This document shows, piece by piece, positions 1 through 11,018 of a stretch of DNA of 64,000 nucleotides. The notes beneath the pieces were generated by a model. It ran no database searches. It had not been told where the DNA came from and was given only the letters and a program-made list of their open reading frames with translations. A program made the translations under genes and the position numbers. Source of the DNA: Diplolepis rosae (lineage: Eukaryota; Arthropoda; Insecta; Hymenoptera; Diplolepididae); NCBI GenBank assembly GCA_030998225.1, contig JAPYXD010000466.1:5869001-5933000 (forward strand), in the 5' to 3' direction. Numbering within the stretch: position 1 is the stretch's first letter; every line of letters starts with the position of its first letter.

Positions 1-50
1 GGACGCCGCTATATGTTAAAGAAAGACACACCGGGAATTTTTGAACTCTA
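1..50. mobile_element. hAT-like MITE, partial (cut by window edge)
   Basis: This is the right half of the small hairpin element that is complete at 6493-6604 and 19205-19315. It shows the same GACACACCGGGAATTT arm and ends TTGAACTCTA. The left half lies outside the window. Confidence 0.7.
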
Positions 51-1590
51 GGTGTATAGGTTCGAGAGATGGGGTTTTTTGGTTTTAATAGGTATGCCTA
101 GACCCGTCCTAGGAGAGTCCTGTACAACGTCTATAAAAGATTTCGCCATTTTTCCTCCTCACCAAAAAAAAAAATATTTACCGAACTACTGTAATATGTT
201 ATATTCAGGATAACGTAAATTTCTTTTCAATAAATATACTACAGTAATATATAGACTTAATAATGTATGTTAATGTGGTGATCAAATTGTTTTATAATTA
301 TACTAACTTATTTTTTTATTTATGATAAGAAACGTCTTCAAAGTGGAATCGACTAAAAAATACAATTCTGGAAATGAGAATCATCCATTTCAAGAGGACC
401 TTACGGAAATAGATAATCTTTTTAAAAAACGTAAAGTAAAGCTTATAAGCTTTTCAGTCATACTTTATTTATAGCAAAATAAAATAATGTTGAAAGCTTT
501 AATAATAATAATATTTTTATCCTGAATATATCAAATTAATAATATTAAATAATTTCATATTCAACAATTCAAATTTTATTTTATTTATAAGCTTCATTTT
601 TTGACCTGTCAGTAGTTAAGTCTTGAGATTTAGAAAGATAGTTTTATAAAGTCTATATCATTCGATTTCTAACTCAAGAAAACAATTGTTCATTGAAAAA
701 AAAGTACTAAAAAGAAATAAACATTCTTAAAATTAAGAATAATTTATATTAGTTTTGTGAAACGTCTTTATTATGAAATAATTTTAGCCACGGTAAATTT
801 TCTTTGATTGACACGATATTGAAGTTTTATTTCCTATAAGAATTAAACACAAGACTTACTTTATTTTTATTGTTTAACAGCACTATTTATACTGAAGAAA
901 TATTGCTTTTTATTGAGTACAGAACTCATACTTGAAATGCAAGTGCTATCTTGCCGTTTGTCAATTTGCATTTGATGATCCGCTAGCATATCATTTTCAA
1001 TAGCAATGCATCTTTTCCTGGGAAAAAGTAATTTTCGTGCATTGGCCTACCACTCTTACTCATGTTTAAATTATAATTTTGACATTTATTAAGGAAATGA
1101 CAAGATTCGTGAATGATACACAAAAATTAGGTTAGCTTACGCGCTTGCCAAAACTTCAAGTCCAGAACATACGTAAATTACGTGTAGAAAACCTCCACGT
1201 AATATACATAGTAAATTACATGTAGAAAACCCTGTAAATTACGTTAGGTATTTCACCTTCACAACCCTGACAACACAACCAGGAAGTAGTATAAAGAAGG
1301 AGCTCCAACTTTATTCACGGTGGGCACGACCTACAGAGGCGCTGCAACCGCAACCATATGCGGCTGGTCCTACTATGTGTCCGAAGATTCGTACATATCG
1401 TCGATGCGCGTACGGTCTGACGTTTTAGGGCGTTGTTACCAACAATCGCTTCTATTGCATATATGCTCAAACGTAGCCTATAGGCGTTTTCGTCCATTCG
1501 GGTCTTTTCAACACACAATGAAAACTCGAACGTTTAAGTCAAATGTGCCTCTTTCTATAATGGGTTGACGAAAAGGATAGGTGATATTTA
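51..1590. other. AT-rich stretch, no gene seen
   Basis: No coding exon or transposase motif was found. Short open frames at 1315-1568 lie on both strands and have no recognisable domain. Several short repeats of a GTAAATTAC-like string occur at 1170-1250. Confidence 0.5.
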
Positions 1591-1623
1591 AGTAAAAGTT
1601 TTGAGCAGCCCCCTGTTTCTTAA

Positions 1624-1783
1624 GGAGGAATTACACCTCTGCATGCAGGAATTATGCATGCAGGTTACCATGGTAACATATTAGTGGGAAAGAAATAGGA
1701 AAATTGTCAGTCTCTTTCTCTCTTGTATGTTACCATGGTAACCTGCATGCATAATGCCTGCATGCCGAGGTGTAATACCTCCC
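1624..1783. mobile_element. TTAA-flanked hairpin MITE (~160 bp)
   Basis: The arms (about 60 bp each) match as an inverted repeat, beginning GGAGGAATTACACCTC and containing TTACCATGGTAA. The left flank is TTAA (1620-1623) and the right flank is TTAG (1784-1787). The second copy of the host repeat (near 22610) has the uninterrupted site CTTAAAGTTGAAATG, which shows an insertion with TTA(A) duplication, as piggyBac-type elements make. It contains no ORF. Confidence 0.7.
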
Positions 1784-1850
1784 TTAGAGTCGAAATGAAA
1801 ATGTACTAAATGTTGACGATGGCCTTGTGGCGGCGCCACCTATGCAGTTG

Positions 1851-3172
1851 TGTGATGATCGCACCTGCGCGCTCATCTATTTTGCGGATTGCGAATAAAC
1901 TAGATCGAGCGTTCATGAACTCGATTCAAATTCACTTCTTCGGTACGTACGTAATTGTACATAACAAAGAAATGCCGTGGAAAAATTCAATTTCGATTTT
2001 ATTTAAAATACTTAAAAAGGCAGAATAAATCTTAAGGTTTATGATCAAAGAGACTTTTAGTATTAAGAATAAAAATAAAGCTTTTAGTTTTAATGACAAA
2101 ATAACAAGGGTTGGTTTATGTCACTTTATATGTACGGACACGTGCAACAATCTCACGGTTCTTAAATTGTTAAAATGAATTTAATGTTAATTTACATGCT
2201 GAAATTTACCAGATCAAGTTGACATTTAAGAGAAATGATAAATAAACCAGCCTTGTTCCTTAGAATAATTAAATTAATGGTTTATTTTCAGATTGACAGG
2301 TTGTCTGGAAACCTTCGAGGAAATGCCTCAATAGAAATAAATAATAAATAGTTTTAAAAGCCTTCCTTTGTTCTGAATAGGACCAGACTATGTGAAAACC
2401 GTTCTGGAGAGTTTGGGAAATGTCACTAGCGACTAATAAATTCTAAATTTATTGCCATCTAGTATAAATTGTTTGGTTTACAAACCATGAGTTTCGCTAA
2501 ATACTCAATAGTCGTTGAAATTTGATTCCAAATTTCAACAAACCCAAAATCCCCAGAACGATCGTAAAATGTGAAAGAACATGGGTACTTGTCAACCCTT
2601 AAAAATTGATCTACGATCGAAGTTAAGTGACCAGAGACGGACCCCCGGAGTCAAAAGAGGACTTGTTTTTTGACACCCTCAAGTGGCCGCACTTGAGATG
2701 CTGGGAACGCACGTGGGCCCGACACCCACTATTGGCCTAGTTCGTATCCGCCCTCACTGTTTTAAGGGAAGAATCTAATCCAATAAGATTATTTTAGAAA
2801 CACCCAAAACTGAAAATCAACCAATTAGATCTATTATCTACGCCCTAAAAACTCAAATCATTTAGTGGGGACTTTTGATAAAAAAGACCCCTTGGATGCC
2901 CTCTCTGGGCATACGTACGCACTCAGTTTCTGTTAGTTAGTTACGCTCCTATCTTCGGAATACGTATTTTGTACGCGGACTTTTGCTTGTGAACGAACAA
3001 TTTGAGTAAATTGTTCGAACTTTGTTTTTAATAATAAAGAAGTGTTCAATCAAGCAATCTCATAATTTCTCGTTCCTATCTTTATAGGATTTAAAATCGA
3101 ACCGCGCAATAAAACTTAAAATATATAGTTCGCGAAGTTTCGTGTAGACGGCCCTGAGATCGGGTTGTCACA
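1851..3172 (+). repeat. 5' LTR of the Gypsy element (proposed 1322 bp)
   Basis: It begins with TG at the target duplication and ends with CA before the presumed primer-binding site. Only its last ~630 bp (2543-3172) are repeated at the 3' end. Either the 3' LTR has lost its first ~690 bp, or the left end carries additional sequence. The TG...CA ends and the TSD favour the first reading. Confidence 0.65.
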
Positions 3173-3316
3173 TTTAATTGGTGACAGCGGTGGGATTATT
3201 TGAAAAAAAATATATATATATTTATATATAAACATATATATTAAAAAAAAAAAAACTTCATACAACTGGTGCAAACTCAACGCTCGGAGCGGTCGTACGT
3301 GAAGTGCGATCCATCG

Positions 3317-3411
3317 TTGGACCTGGACCTGGAACCTGCCTCTGGACCTGGAAGCGACTGGAATCCCTGGACCTGGAAGCGGCTGGAATCCCTGGACCTG
3401 GACTGCTGCAT
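3317..3411 (+). repeat. short minisatellite, CCTGGACCTGGAAGC unit
   Basis: Two to three degenerate ~24-bp units of the type CCTGGACCTGGAAGCGRCTG lie in the leader of the Gypsy element. They are GC-rich against an AT-rich background. Confidence 0.6.
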
Positions 3412-3527
3412 CCCGCGGATCTGAAGAACTTAGCGAACCTGAAAAAGAAAAGAAAGTGTTAGTGCGGGAGTGATAAAAGGGCAATTCCGAAGTGTTTAGT
3501 GAAAATAAAAGTGTATGGATTACAAGA

Positions 3528-4030
3528 ATGCAGAATGAATGGTGAGTCTCTCTGAACATTGATATTTATTCTGCCTTTTCTGTTTCGAAATTTTATTTTA
3601 TATGAAATTTAAATAGAATAGGAGACGGAAATTGATTATCTCCCAGTTTGCCACTCGATGATTTTCAAATAAAAAAAAAAATCGAATTCCGAACTCGACA
3701 AATTTCTTTATGGAAATTTGATTAAAAACTTTTTTAAATGTTTCTTTTAGGAGAAAATCACATTTGTTTTACTTCACCTCTCTTGAAAATCATTCGCTAT
3801 TTACCATCATAGATAACGACGGTCTGCCACATCAATTTTTCATTCCTCGTGACTTTACTTGGGATATATTGATTAAAAACGAGCTTTGTTTAATTATTAC
3901 CAATCAGTGCGAACCTTTTCATTTTTGTAAATTATATTCTGAACCAGACCGCTGGATAGTAAAATTTTTTAATGATTATGGAATTATGATCTTTTGTGCT
4001 CCATTTAACGAAACTTGCGAATATTACTAA
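3528..4030 (+). CDS. small spliced ORF in the Gypsy element, unknown function
   Basis: An open frame runs without an ATG from an acceptor at 3749-3750 (TTTCTTTTAG) to TAA at 4028-4030. A GTGAGT donor at 3542 would join it in frame to an ATG at 3528 (start MQNEWRKSHLF), giving a 97-residue protein through a 209-bp intron. The protein is rich in aromatic residues and contains FFIPRDFTWDIL and CEPFHFCKLY. I do not recognise the family. It could be a gag or envelope remnant or a chance frame. Both the intron and the start are inferences. Confidence 0.35.
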
Positions 4031-4406
4031 GATAAAAATAATCGATTACTTATAGATTCAAATTATTATTTGAAGATAAAAAAGTTGACATTTTCAGTGG
4101 TTATGATAAAAAAAAATATATATATAAATAAATAAATAATTAATTAATTTAATTAATTAAAAACAATAATTGAAAATGAAAAATATGTATATATCTAGTA
4201 CATTTGCTCGATTAATAGTTTTGGAAATATCAGATAAAAAATTTATATATAAACGAATAAATAAAAATAAATTAAGAAAGTATACATATATAATATAGTA
4301 ATAAACAATCGAGGAATAAATATAAATAATGTATATATGAATATGACTGATAAAAATATATAAACAATAATTAATAAATAAAAAAAATAAATAATAATTT
4401 TTAAAA

Positions 4407-4586
4407 AATCCCAGTTCGGAACTGAATAGATGGAGGCTACGATTGGGTGAATACGATTATTTCATGGTGTTTAAACCAGGTAAAGTAAATGCAAATTCAA
4501 ATACATTATTGAGAAATTTGGTTAATATGAAACAAAATTTTAAGAAAATGGTACCGAAACGAAGACTCAAGGTTACACAACAATAA
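4407..4586 (+). pseudogene. Gypsy pol remnant: end of RNase H
   Basis: The translated segment contains LNRWRLRLGEYDYFMVFKPG followed by KVNANSNTLLRN. This matches the C-terminal part of Ty3/Gypsy RNase H, where a similar string (RW...L.EYD..I.YKPGK.N..AD.LSR) is near-universal. The usual AD before LSR has decayed to NSNTLLR. A stop at 4584-4586 follows, and no integrase is found downstream. It shows that most of pol has been deleted. Confidence 0.75.
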
Positions 4587-4607
4587 ATTCACCTGACTTA
4601 AAGACTA

Positions 4608-5168
4608 ATGACTATTGACAATACTTTCACCCTTAGAGATCAGGAGCAAATATTTGCTATTGATGGCACTGTATCGGCTCTTGATTTCGATTCTGATATC
4701 CTTACACGCAACAATGACTGTTTTAATAATGATCTACTTGTTAAGGAAAATTTTCATTTGTTTACTATAGAAAATTACGACATGCACCTGACTAATAACA
4801 CTAATTCGAAAAAATATTAAAGAAAAGGATTTGTAGGATCTTAAAATTGGTAGTGATGGATATGAGACTGCCAAAAAAGATTCATCTCTCCTCATAAGAG
4901 TAGTGTTGATAGAAATATCCTCACACTTCGGGAGAAGGAATCACTCGATTCATTGGATTATGAATCGGATAGTAGGGAACCTCCTGGCCGGGTAGATGCA
5001 ACGAACGTATTGCCACCTTGGCCCGAGGTAGAGAGGCACCTTTATCCTGGAAGAAAAAAAGAAAATCCTATAGCTGGAATCGCGCTGGAAAGCGGATTGG
5101 TTATTGATCTGGATTCACAGAGTTGTGAATCAGGTATGAGCAAACCAAAATCCCCAGAAAGATCGTAA
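4608..5168 (+). other. two short unidentified frames before the 3' LTR
   Basis: 4608-4820 (70 codons, start MTIDNTFTLRDQEQIF) and 4953-5168 (71 codons, containing PPWPEVERHLYPGRKK) are open in different frames. The second runs into the 3' LTR. They lie where a Gypsy element would have integrase or a third ORF, but I recognise no domain. They may be relics with frameshifts. Confidence 0.3.
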
Positions 5169-5773
5169 AATGTGAAAGAACATGGGTACTTGTCAACACT
5201 TAAAAATTGATTTACGATCGAAGTTAAGTGACCAGAGACGGACCCCCGGAGTCAAAAGAGGACTTGTTTTTTGACACCCTCAAGTGGCCGCACTTGAGAT
5301 GCTGGGAACGCACGTGGGCCCGACACCCACTATTGGCCTAGTTCGTATCCGCCCTCACTGTTTTAAGGGAAGAATCTAATCCAATAAGATTATTTTAGAA
5401 ACACCCAAAACTGAAAATCAACCAATTAGATCTATTATCTACGCCCTAAAAACTCAAATCATTTAGTGGGGACTTTTGATAAAAAAGACCCCTTGGATGC
5501 CCTCTCTGGGCATACGTACGCACTCAGTTTCTGTTAGTTAGTTACGCTCCTATCTTCGGAATACGTATTTTGTACGCGGACTTTTGTTTGTGAACGAACA
5601 ATTTGAGTAAATTGTTCGAACTTTGTTTTTAATAATAAAGAAGTGTTTAATCAAGCAATCTCATAATTTCTCGTTCCTATCTTTATAGGATTTAAAATCG
5701 AACCGCGCAATAAAACTTAAAATATATAGTTCGCGAAGTTTCGTGTAGACGGCCCTGAGATCGGGTTGTCACA
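5143..5773 (+). repeat. 3' LTR remnant of the Gypsy element (~630 bp)
   Basis: It is nearly identical to 2543-3172 and ends GTTGTCACA next to the target duplication GTTG. The shared region starts around CCAAAATCCCCAGAA, upstream of the internal TGTGAAAG. The 690 bp that begin the 5' LTR are absent here. Confidence 0.8.
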
Positions 5774-5949
5774 GTTGGCCTACGATCGTTGCAAGCGCAT
5801 AACAAAGTGTTGAACAATTAATATTTTCAAACAATAAAAGTAATAAAAATAATGAAGTTTCACTTATTGAAATCGGCTGAGTTGAAATTTTGAAAAAAAT
5901 GGTGATATAAAATATAAAGTTAATATAAAGTAAAGTAAATATAAAAGTA

Positions 5950-6153
5950 ATCGGGAGCAAGACAAATTCAACAAAATTCAATTTTTCAAAGTGCCAAATG
6001 ATCCGAATGTTATTAAAGAATGTCAAATAACTATTTTAAGGGGTGATATTGAACGAAAACCTGGATATATTGTTTGTTCATTGCATTTTAACTCAGAAGA
6101 TATCATCCAGGAAAAGACTTTTACGGGACCAGATGGAAGTGCTGTGGCAACGG
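5950..6153 (+). pseudogene. THAP zinc-finger domain fragment
   Basis: A frame open from about 5950 reads IQFFKVPNDPNVIKEC and, further on, PGYIVCSLHFNSEDI. This fits the THAP domain pattern (C2CH finger: FxKxP in the middle, then CSxHFxxxDF with the last Cys and His ligands). The first two Cys ligands are not visible here and would lie in an upstream exon. The coding stretch ends GTGGCAACGG, and the sequence resumes after the foldback insertion as GGGTAAGTATT, an excellent splice donor. The insertion at 6154-6873 therefore sits at the exon-intron border. Not a functional gene as it stands. Confidence 0.65.
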
Positions 6154-6873
6154 CCCTAGTGAACTGGCTGAACGCTAGCTTTACGCTGTAGCGTAAAGCT
6201 ATCGTAAAGCTATCGTAAAGTAGCATTATAAGTCATGAATGAGGAAAAATAAATATTCAAAATGTTTTTATCCTTATTCTACGTTAAAAATAACGTTAAC
6301 TGGTAATTGAAATATACAATAATTTTATTTATTGACACTAAAAATTAAAAAAAAACATAATACCTGTCATTGAAGGCAGTGCAGTGGTTCATCACTTTCC
6401 ATGTCTTCACCGTCAGGATTGACTACTTGTTAGAGTGAGATGAAAGTATAGTTGTGTCTCACCCCAACCAATGGTCAACTTTAACCGTGGAGTAGAGTTC
6501 AAAAATTCCCGGTGTATCTTTCTTCAACTTATAGCGGCGTCCTTTACTAGAAAAACATGGTGATATAGGCTAGAAAAAGACACACCGGGAATTTTAGAAC
6601 ACTACCGTGAAGACGTTCCACAAAAGGTGATTAGGTGAACCACTGCACTGCCTTCAATGACAGGTATTATGTTCTTTTAATTTTTAGCGTTAATAAATAA
6701 AATTATTGCATATGTCCATTACCTTTTAACGTCATTTTTAACGTAGAATAAGGATAAAAACATTTTGAATATTTATTTTCTCTCATTCATGAGTTATAAT
6801 GCTACTTTACGATAGCTTTACGATAGCTTTACGCTACACAGCGTAAAGCTAGCGTTCAGCCAGTTCGCTAGGG
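6154..6873. mobile_element. foldback DNA transposon, ~720 bp, long TIRs, no ORF
   Basis: The ends CCCTAGTGAACTGGCTGAAC and its inverse near 6873 begin inverted repeats of roughly 250 bp each. Both arms contain two tandem CTTTACGATAG units next to a CTTTACGC string. The short middle holds a hAT-like MITE (6493-6604). There is no transposase, so it is non-autonomous. The target duplication is unclear, at most two or three G residues. Confidence 0.8.
6493..6604. mobile_element. hAT-like MITE, 112 bp, 8-bp target duplication
   Basis: The ends are TAGAGTTCAAAAATTCCCGG and, at the right, GGGAATTTTAGAACACTA. The flanking 8-mers are CCGTGGAG (6485-6492) and CCGTGAAG (6605-6612), differing by one base. 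Element family, ends and 8-bp duplication agree with the copy at 19205-19315. Nested inside the foldback element. Confidence 0.8.
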
Positions 6874-7298
6874 GGTAAGTATTAAAATAAAACTGTGTGG
6901 GTATATCTTTTTGTTTATAAAGCTTTTCTTTTCAAAAAAGTATTATTATATTATTAATATCAAATATGAATAATGAGCATTATTAATATAATCCAAAACG
7001 AGGTCTATGTACTTGGATTATTAAAAAATTATATCTTAATATATTTTGCAAATTGAAAAATGATCTAAAATTATTCGCTGTAAACAAACTTATTAATTTT
7101 AATGAATTCATTTATAAATTTGCTTTTCGGTCTAATTATTTTAATAAAATTTAGCTTAAGACTTAAGATAAAACGAGAATTTTCAACCTGTTTTTAAATT
7201 AAACATGTACTACAGTTATTTCAAGCTAAAAATAAACGTTCTTAAAAATTATTTATAAAATGGAGGAGAATATTCTATTGTTAATTGTAACTAACTTT

Positions 7299-7515
7299 AT
7301 GTGCCACCGGCGCGCAAACTCGTTTTTTGGCTACAGTTAACAGTAGCGTAATGTAGTATATTGCGCTACAGAGGAATGAAATGTAAAAATTGAACTGCGC
7401 ATGCGCCTATAGCCATGCAACGGAGCACAATCTTCTTCTTATTATTCTTCTTCTTCTTCGTACAGCGTTAGCACCTTACTGGCAAAGCCTTGTAAATTTG
7501 AACTGCGCATGCTTC
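7299..7515 (+). repeat. dispersed repeat, copy 1 (~210 bp)
   Basis: It matches 60298-60493 closely from TTATGTGCCACC through GAACTGCGCATGCGCC to TTGAACTGCGCA. It contains a CTT microsatellite longer here than in the other copy. No ORF or tRNA-like promoter boxes were recognised. Confidence 0.8.
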
Positions 7516-7531
7516 TATTAATATCCATTAC

Positions 7532-7821
7532 CATGGAGACTAGATATAAGGAGACCAATCTCCATATATCCATTCCCGAAATGAAGTTCTGCCAAGTACT
7601 TACTTAGGAAACTTCTCGATGAGGGCATGTGTGTTCCCTGGGTGCAAAATGGCGACACCCAATACACGATGTTTATAAACCGTGGATGCCGCCATTTTGC
7701 ACCCACGGAACACACGTGCCCTCATCGGGAAGTTTCCTAACTAAGTACTTGGCAGAAAATCACTTCGTGTTTTGTGAAGTACGACCATAAGAAATTGGTC
7801 TCCTTATATCTAGTCTCCATG
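7532..7821. mobile_element. palindromic MITE, 290 bp, copy 1
   Basis: The ends CATGGAGACTAGATATAAGG and its inverse enclose an imperfect palindrome. The central halves both carry GCCATTTTGCACCC-like strings. A second copy lies at 18853-19142. It directly abuts the 3' end of the LINE. The target duplication is not clean here. Confidence 0.8.
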
Positions 7822-8090
7822 ACTATTACACAAGATCGATAAAATCAAAATGACCATCCCAGACCGCGCGGGCGAATTGGAGGCGGCGAAGTTTAATTAC
7901 ATATTATTTATAAGATCCTTAATAAGGATGCGAACGCTTAGATTTTTATGTTAATTGATTTGAAAAATCTGAATATATGCGAGACCGTTTTTATTGACGG
8001 TTCCATTTGAAAATAGTGAACTTGAAAAGGTGGACTCTGTTTAAGGGCTTTAGAGAGACCCCTACGTTTTTCAGTAAATAAAGGACAGTC

Positions 8091-11018
8091 TCAAAGTACA
8101 TGGTCCAGGTCCTGCTCTGTGGTATTGTCACAAGGACAGGCCCAAGAGTCTATGATATTTTCCCTTGCCAAGCTCGAATTCATCGAGTAGTGATTACTCC
8201 TCATCCTGCACAAGGATACAATCCACTCCCTTCGAGCAAAAAATGCAGAAAACCACGGGTTGATGCAGAATTTGTAAATGAATTGAGTATAATATGCACC
8301 TTTGTTTATCTCAATATCTTTGAAGTAAGAGTCGCAACTTTGGTGAAAGGCTTTTTTTAACGAGGCAGTAAAGTTAGAAGGTGGCAAGGGAAGAATAAAG
8401 AGTGATCAGGAAACTGTTGCGAGGTTAAATCTTTGAATAAGAGATCAGGATTAGGACTGTGTAGAATTTTTTTCCCAATCTCAAACTTGATCTTGGGCGA
8501 GAAAAGATGATTTTCGAAATGAAAATCGTAAAATGGATGCATAGGGAATTTTTTAATTTGATGCTTAAAATCCTTGGCGTGGACGAATGCGTTCATTAAA
8601 ACAAAGATGTTTTTAATTTTCAAGTTGTTTTTATTTTTTACTTTATTCCAAAGTAGGGAAAGAGCGTCCGGTAAAGGGTGCGATAGGCTGGCGAAAGATT
8701 TGAGGAGGTACTTTCTGGTCAGGAATGAAAATCTCTTTTTCAGTGGCGGCTCATAGCATTCCGCCATCATGACGTTAATTGGCGTGCTATTTCTATAGCC
8801 TAAGGCTAGTCTCAGAGCTCTATTGCGAACCTTTTCTATCTTATTGAACGTTTAATGTGACCTGAAAAAAAAAATGAAAACCATATTCAATCATACTTCT
8901 AATGATTGATCCATTAATTATGAGTACAATGGTCGGGTCTGCCCCCCCCCCCCCCACGTTCCTCTCAATGCCATGATTACATTTAAAATTTTCCTAATTC
9001 TGTTACAGGTGTAAATGAAATGGTCTTCGAATGTAAATTTCTCGTTTAATAGCATACCTAAAAATTAAACAGATCGAGAAGTGTCAATGGTTGAGTTGCC
9101 AATTGAATGCGACAGATTACTGGATTCCTCATTCCTAAGCGAAAAGAAAACCAGTTTGGTCTTCTCCGGACAAATCTCAAGTCCTCTCTGATTGAGGAAG
9201 GGGGACATCTCATCAAGGCACCCCTGGAGGGTGCTTCTACAACTTTCGGGGGTAGCTGATCTGCAGAGAATCGCAATATCGTCCGCAAATTCGATGATAA
9301 CACAATTATTCGGAACAAACGACTGAAGCCTTTGAGTTTAGATTGCGTACATAAGTGGACTCAGAATACAACCCTGGGGGAGACCCACCAAGTTAATTCT
9401 GGGTCCAATAAGCTCTCCGTTAATTTTAAAATATATGTTTTTGGAAAAATTGGTATTGTAGATAAATTTTGCGATTTGCCAAGGTATTCCGAGCTCACTG
9501 AGCTCGTCAATTAGGATCTGTGGAATCACACTTGGAAACGCCTACTTCAGATAGGTCTAAATTTGCTAGGAGATGATTTGGGAATAAACATAACCAGGAA
9601 GTCATTCCAAGAAGAAGGGAAGCTTCCTGACGCTATGAGAGCGTTGTACCCTAGCCAGTTTGCTAGGGTATATGTCGAGTAAAATCGTTTTCGCACTATC
9701 AGGGAAGTTTTGAATGATACGATTCTCGACTTTGTCCAAGCCCGGAGAAGATTTTACTTTTAGAGCAGAAATGGCCATTAACAGCTCTTTTTTATTGAAA
9801 GGTGCTTCCAGGAAAGCGTTATTGTGAAAATTTTCTGGGTGAAAGTCGTAAGAAGCTGTGGGAGAGGTTCCAGACGGACACATGTCCTTAGTCAACAAAT
9901 GCAATTTGTCAATCACGTTCCTGTCAACGGAGCAGGAGGCAACCACTAGTTGTAGAAATCTGTTCTTAAAACAATGAAGTGTTCTCCAAATACGTGATAT
10001 TGGAGTCATTCTATCTATCCATTCGCAAAAACTTCTACAGGTGGTTCTTATTCTGGCTGAGTTCATCGTGCGTCTTGTTTTCGCCTCAATTTTATGTGAT
10101 GAGATGTAATTTGTATAATTTGAGAGTCATCTAAAGGCCACTGTTGTCCGTTGATGAATGGCTGCGATGCTCGGGTTGGGGAGCAGAGGCCAGAACAGCC
10201 GCGTCCACCCCCTTTAGGAACAGATTATATCTATTCGTTGGGCTATCCGTCTGGGAGACAAGGACACTTACATTTTCAGTGACGAAGCTGTCGTATCTGT
10301 GAGATGTGAAAGTAGCAATTGGAATTGTGACTCCAAGGCAAACGAGCACTGGAAGGTGGTTGCTGCCCATGGAGTCCTCCCATATGTTCCAAGAAGCTAG
10401 GGAGAAGAGGTTACCGGGAACAGATGATAGGTCCAGAACCGAGGAGAGATTATCTGGGCGGTTTATATAGGTGGGCGAGCCATTATTGAGACAAATCAGA
10501 TTAGTGTTGTCTACAGCCTGGCAGAACTCATCTCCATTTAGGCAGATTCGCGGGCTGCTCCATGATATATGATGATAATTGAAGTCTCCGCCAACGAATA
10601 CCGCTTGAGCGTTAATATCGCTAATGGAACTTAAAAGACGAGGCCAGGTAGCTGAACCAATTATGTTCGCTGCTGCGGGCACTCTACTGTAGATGGAAAC
10701 AATTAGTAGCTCACCTATGCTGGATTTAATGGTAATGGCTTGAGTTTCAAGACTATTTTCGATGCTTAAGATGGTGTTAATATCAGAGCAAACAATTCCC
10801 TTTCTCAAGGCCATGCCCAAGCCACCACCCCTATTACAGGTCCTGTCCACTCTGATGACGTTAAAATTGTCCACTTTAAAGAAGATGTCCTTTTTAAGGA
10901 ACGTTCCACATAGCATCAAAATATCAAAATCATTAGAAATGCTTTGGAGTTCATTTTTCTTATTACGAACACCACGAGAATTCCATTGTAAAATTCTAAG
11001 ACCTCTATCTATGGCCAT
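8091..11018 (-). pseudogene. LINE ORF2 (endonuclease-reverse transcriptase), broken
   Basis: The N-terminal endonuclease runs from 11018 (LRILQWNSRGVRNKKNEL), with GGDFNYHHISW and a degraded SDH motif (GSNHLPV). The reverse transcriptase shows SSPGLDKVENRIIQ (about 9740), LPQGCILSPLMYAI (about 9340) and the catalytic EFADDIAILC (about 9270-9300), the FADD form of YXDD. Stops separate the blocks, for example after FRPI near 9560, after MYAI at 9338 and near 9058. The expected RNase H core between about 8390 and 8340 is not found, although I-clade elements usually have one. A 14-C run at 8942-8955 lies in the reverse transcriptase region. Dead copy. Confidence 0.85.

Larger units (their letters stand above)
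1851..5773 (+). mobile_element. Ty3/Gypsy LTR retrotransposon, internally deleted
   Basis: The element starts TGTGATGATCGC and ends GTTGTCACA, with a 4-bp target duplication GTTG at 1847-1850 and 5774-5777. The empty site GCAGTTGGCCTAC is present on the other strand near 22545, which fixes both ends. A ~630 bp segment (2543-3172) is repeated at 5143-5773 with only a handful of differences, so the insertion is young. After the left repeat comes TTGGTGACAGCGGTGGGAT, a plausible primer-binding region. A frame at 4407-4586 matches the end of a Gypsy RNase H. Gag, protease, most of reverse transcriptase and integrase are missing, so the element is non-autonomous. Confidence 0.85.
1591..7290 (+). 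mobile_element. THAP-coding dispersed repeat, copy 1, interrupted by other elements
   Basis: The pieces 1591-1623, 1784-1850, 5774-6153 and 6874-7290 join into one sequence. Most of it recurs in reverse orientation at 22330-22660 and 20201-20560, and a fragment lies at 19352-19396. The breaks are caused by a TTAA-flanked MITE, a Gypsy element and a foldback element. The piece before 6153 encodes the second half of a THAP zinc-finger domain followed by a splice-donor-like GGGTAAGT. It is probably the remnant of a THAP-transposase (P-superfamily) transposon or of a THAP gene copied by one. No complete transposase is visible. Confidence 0.6.

Noticed and set aside
2570..3172. Left LTR starting at the internal TGTGAAAG
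   Set aside because: Similarity extends ~27 bp further upstream and no target duplication exists there. The GTTG duplication places the end at 1851.
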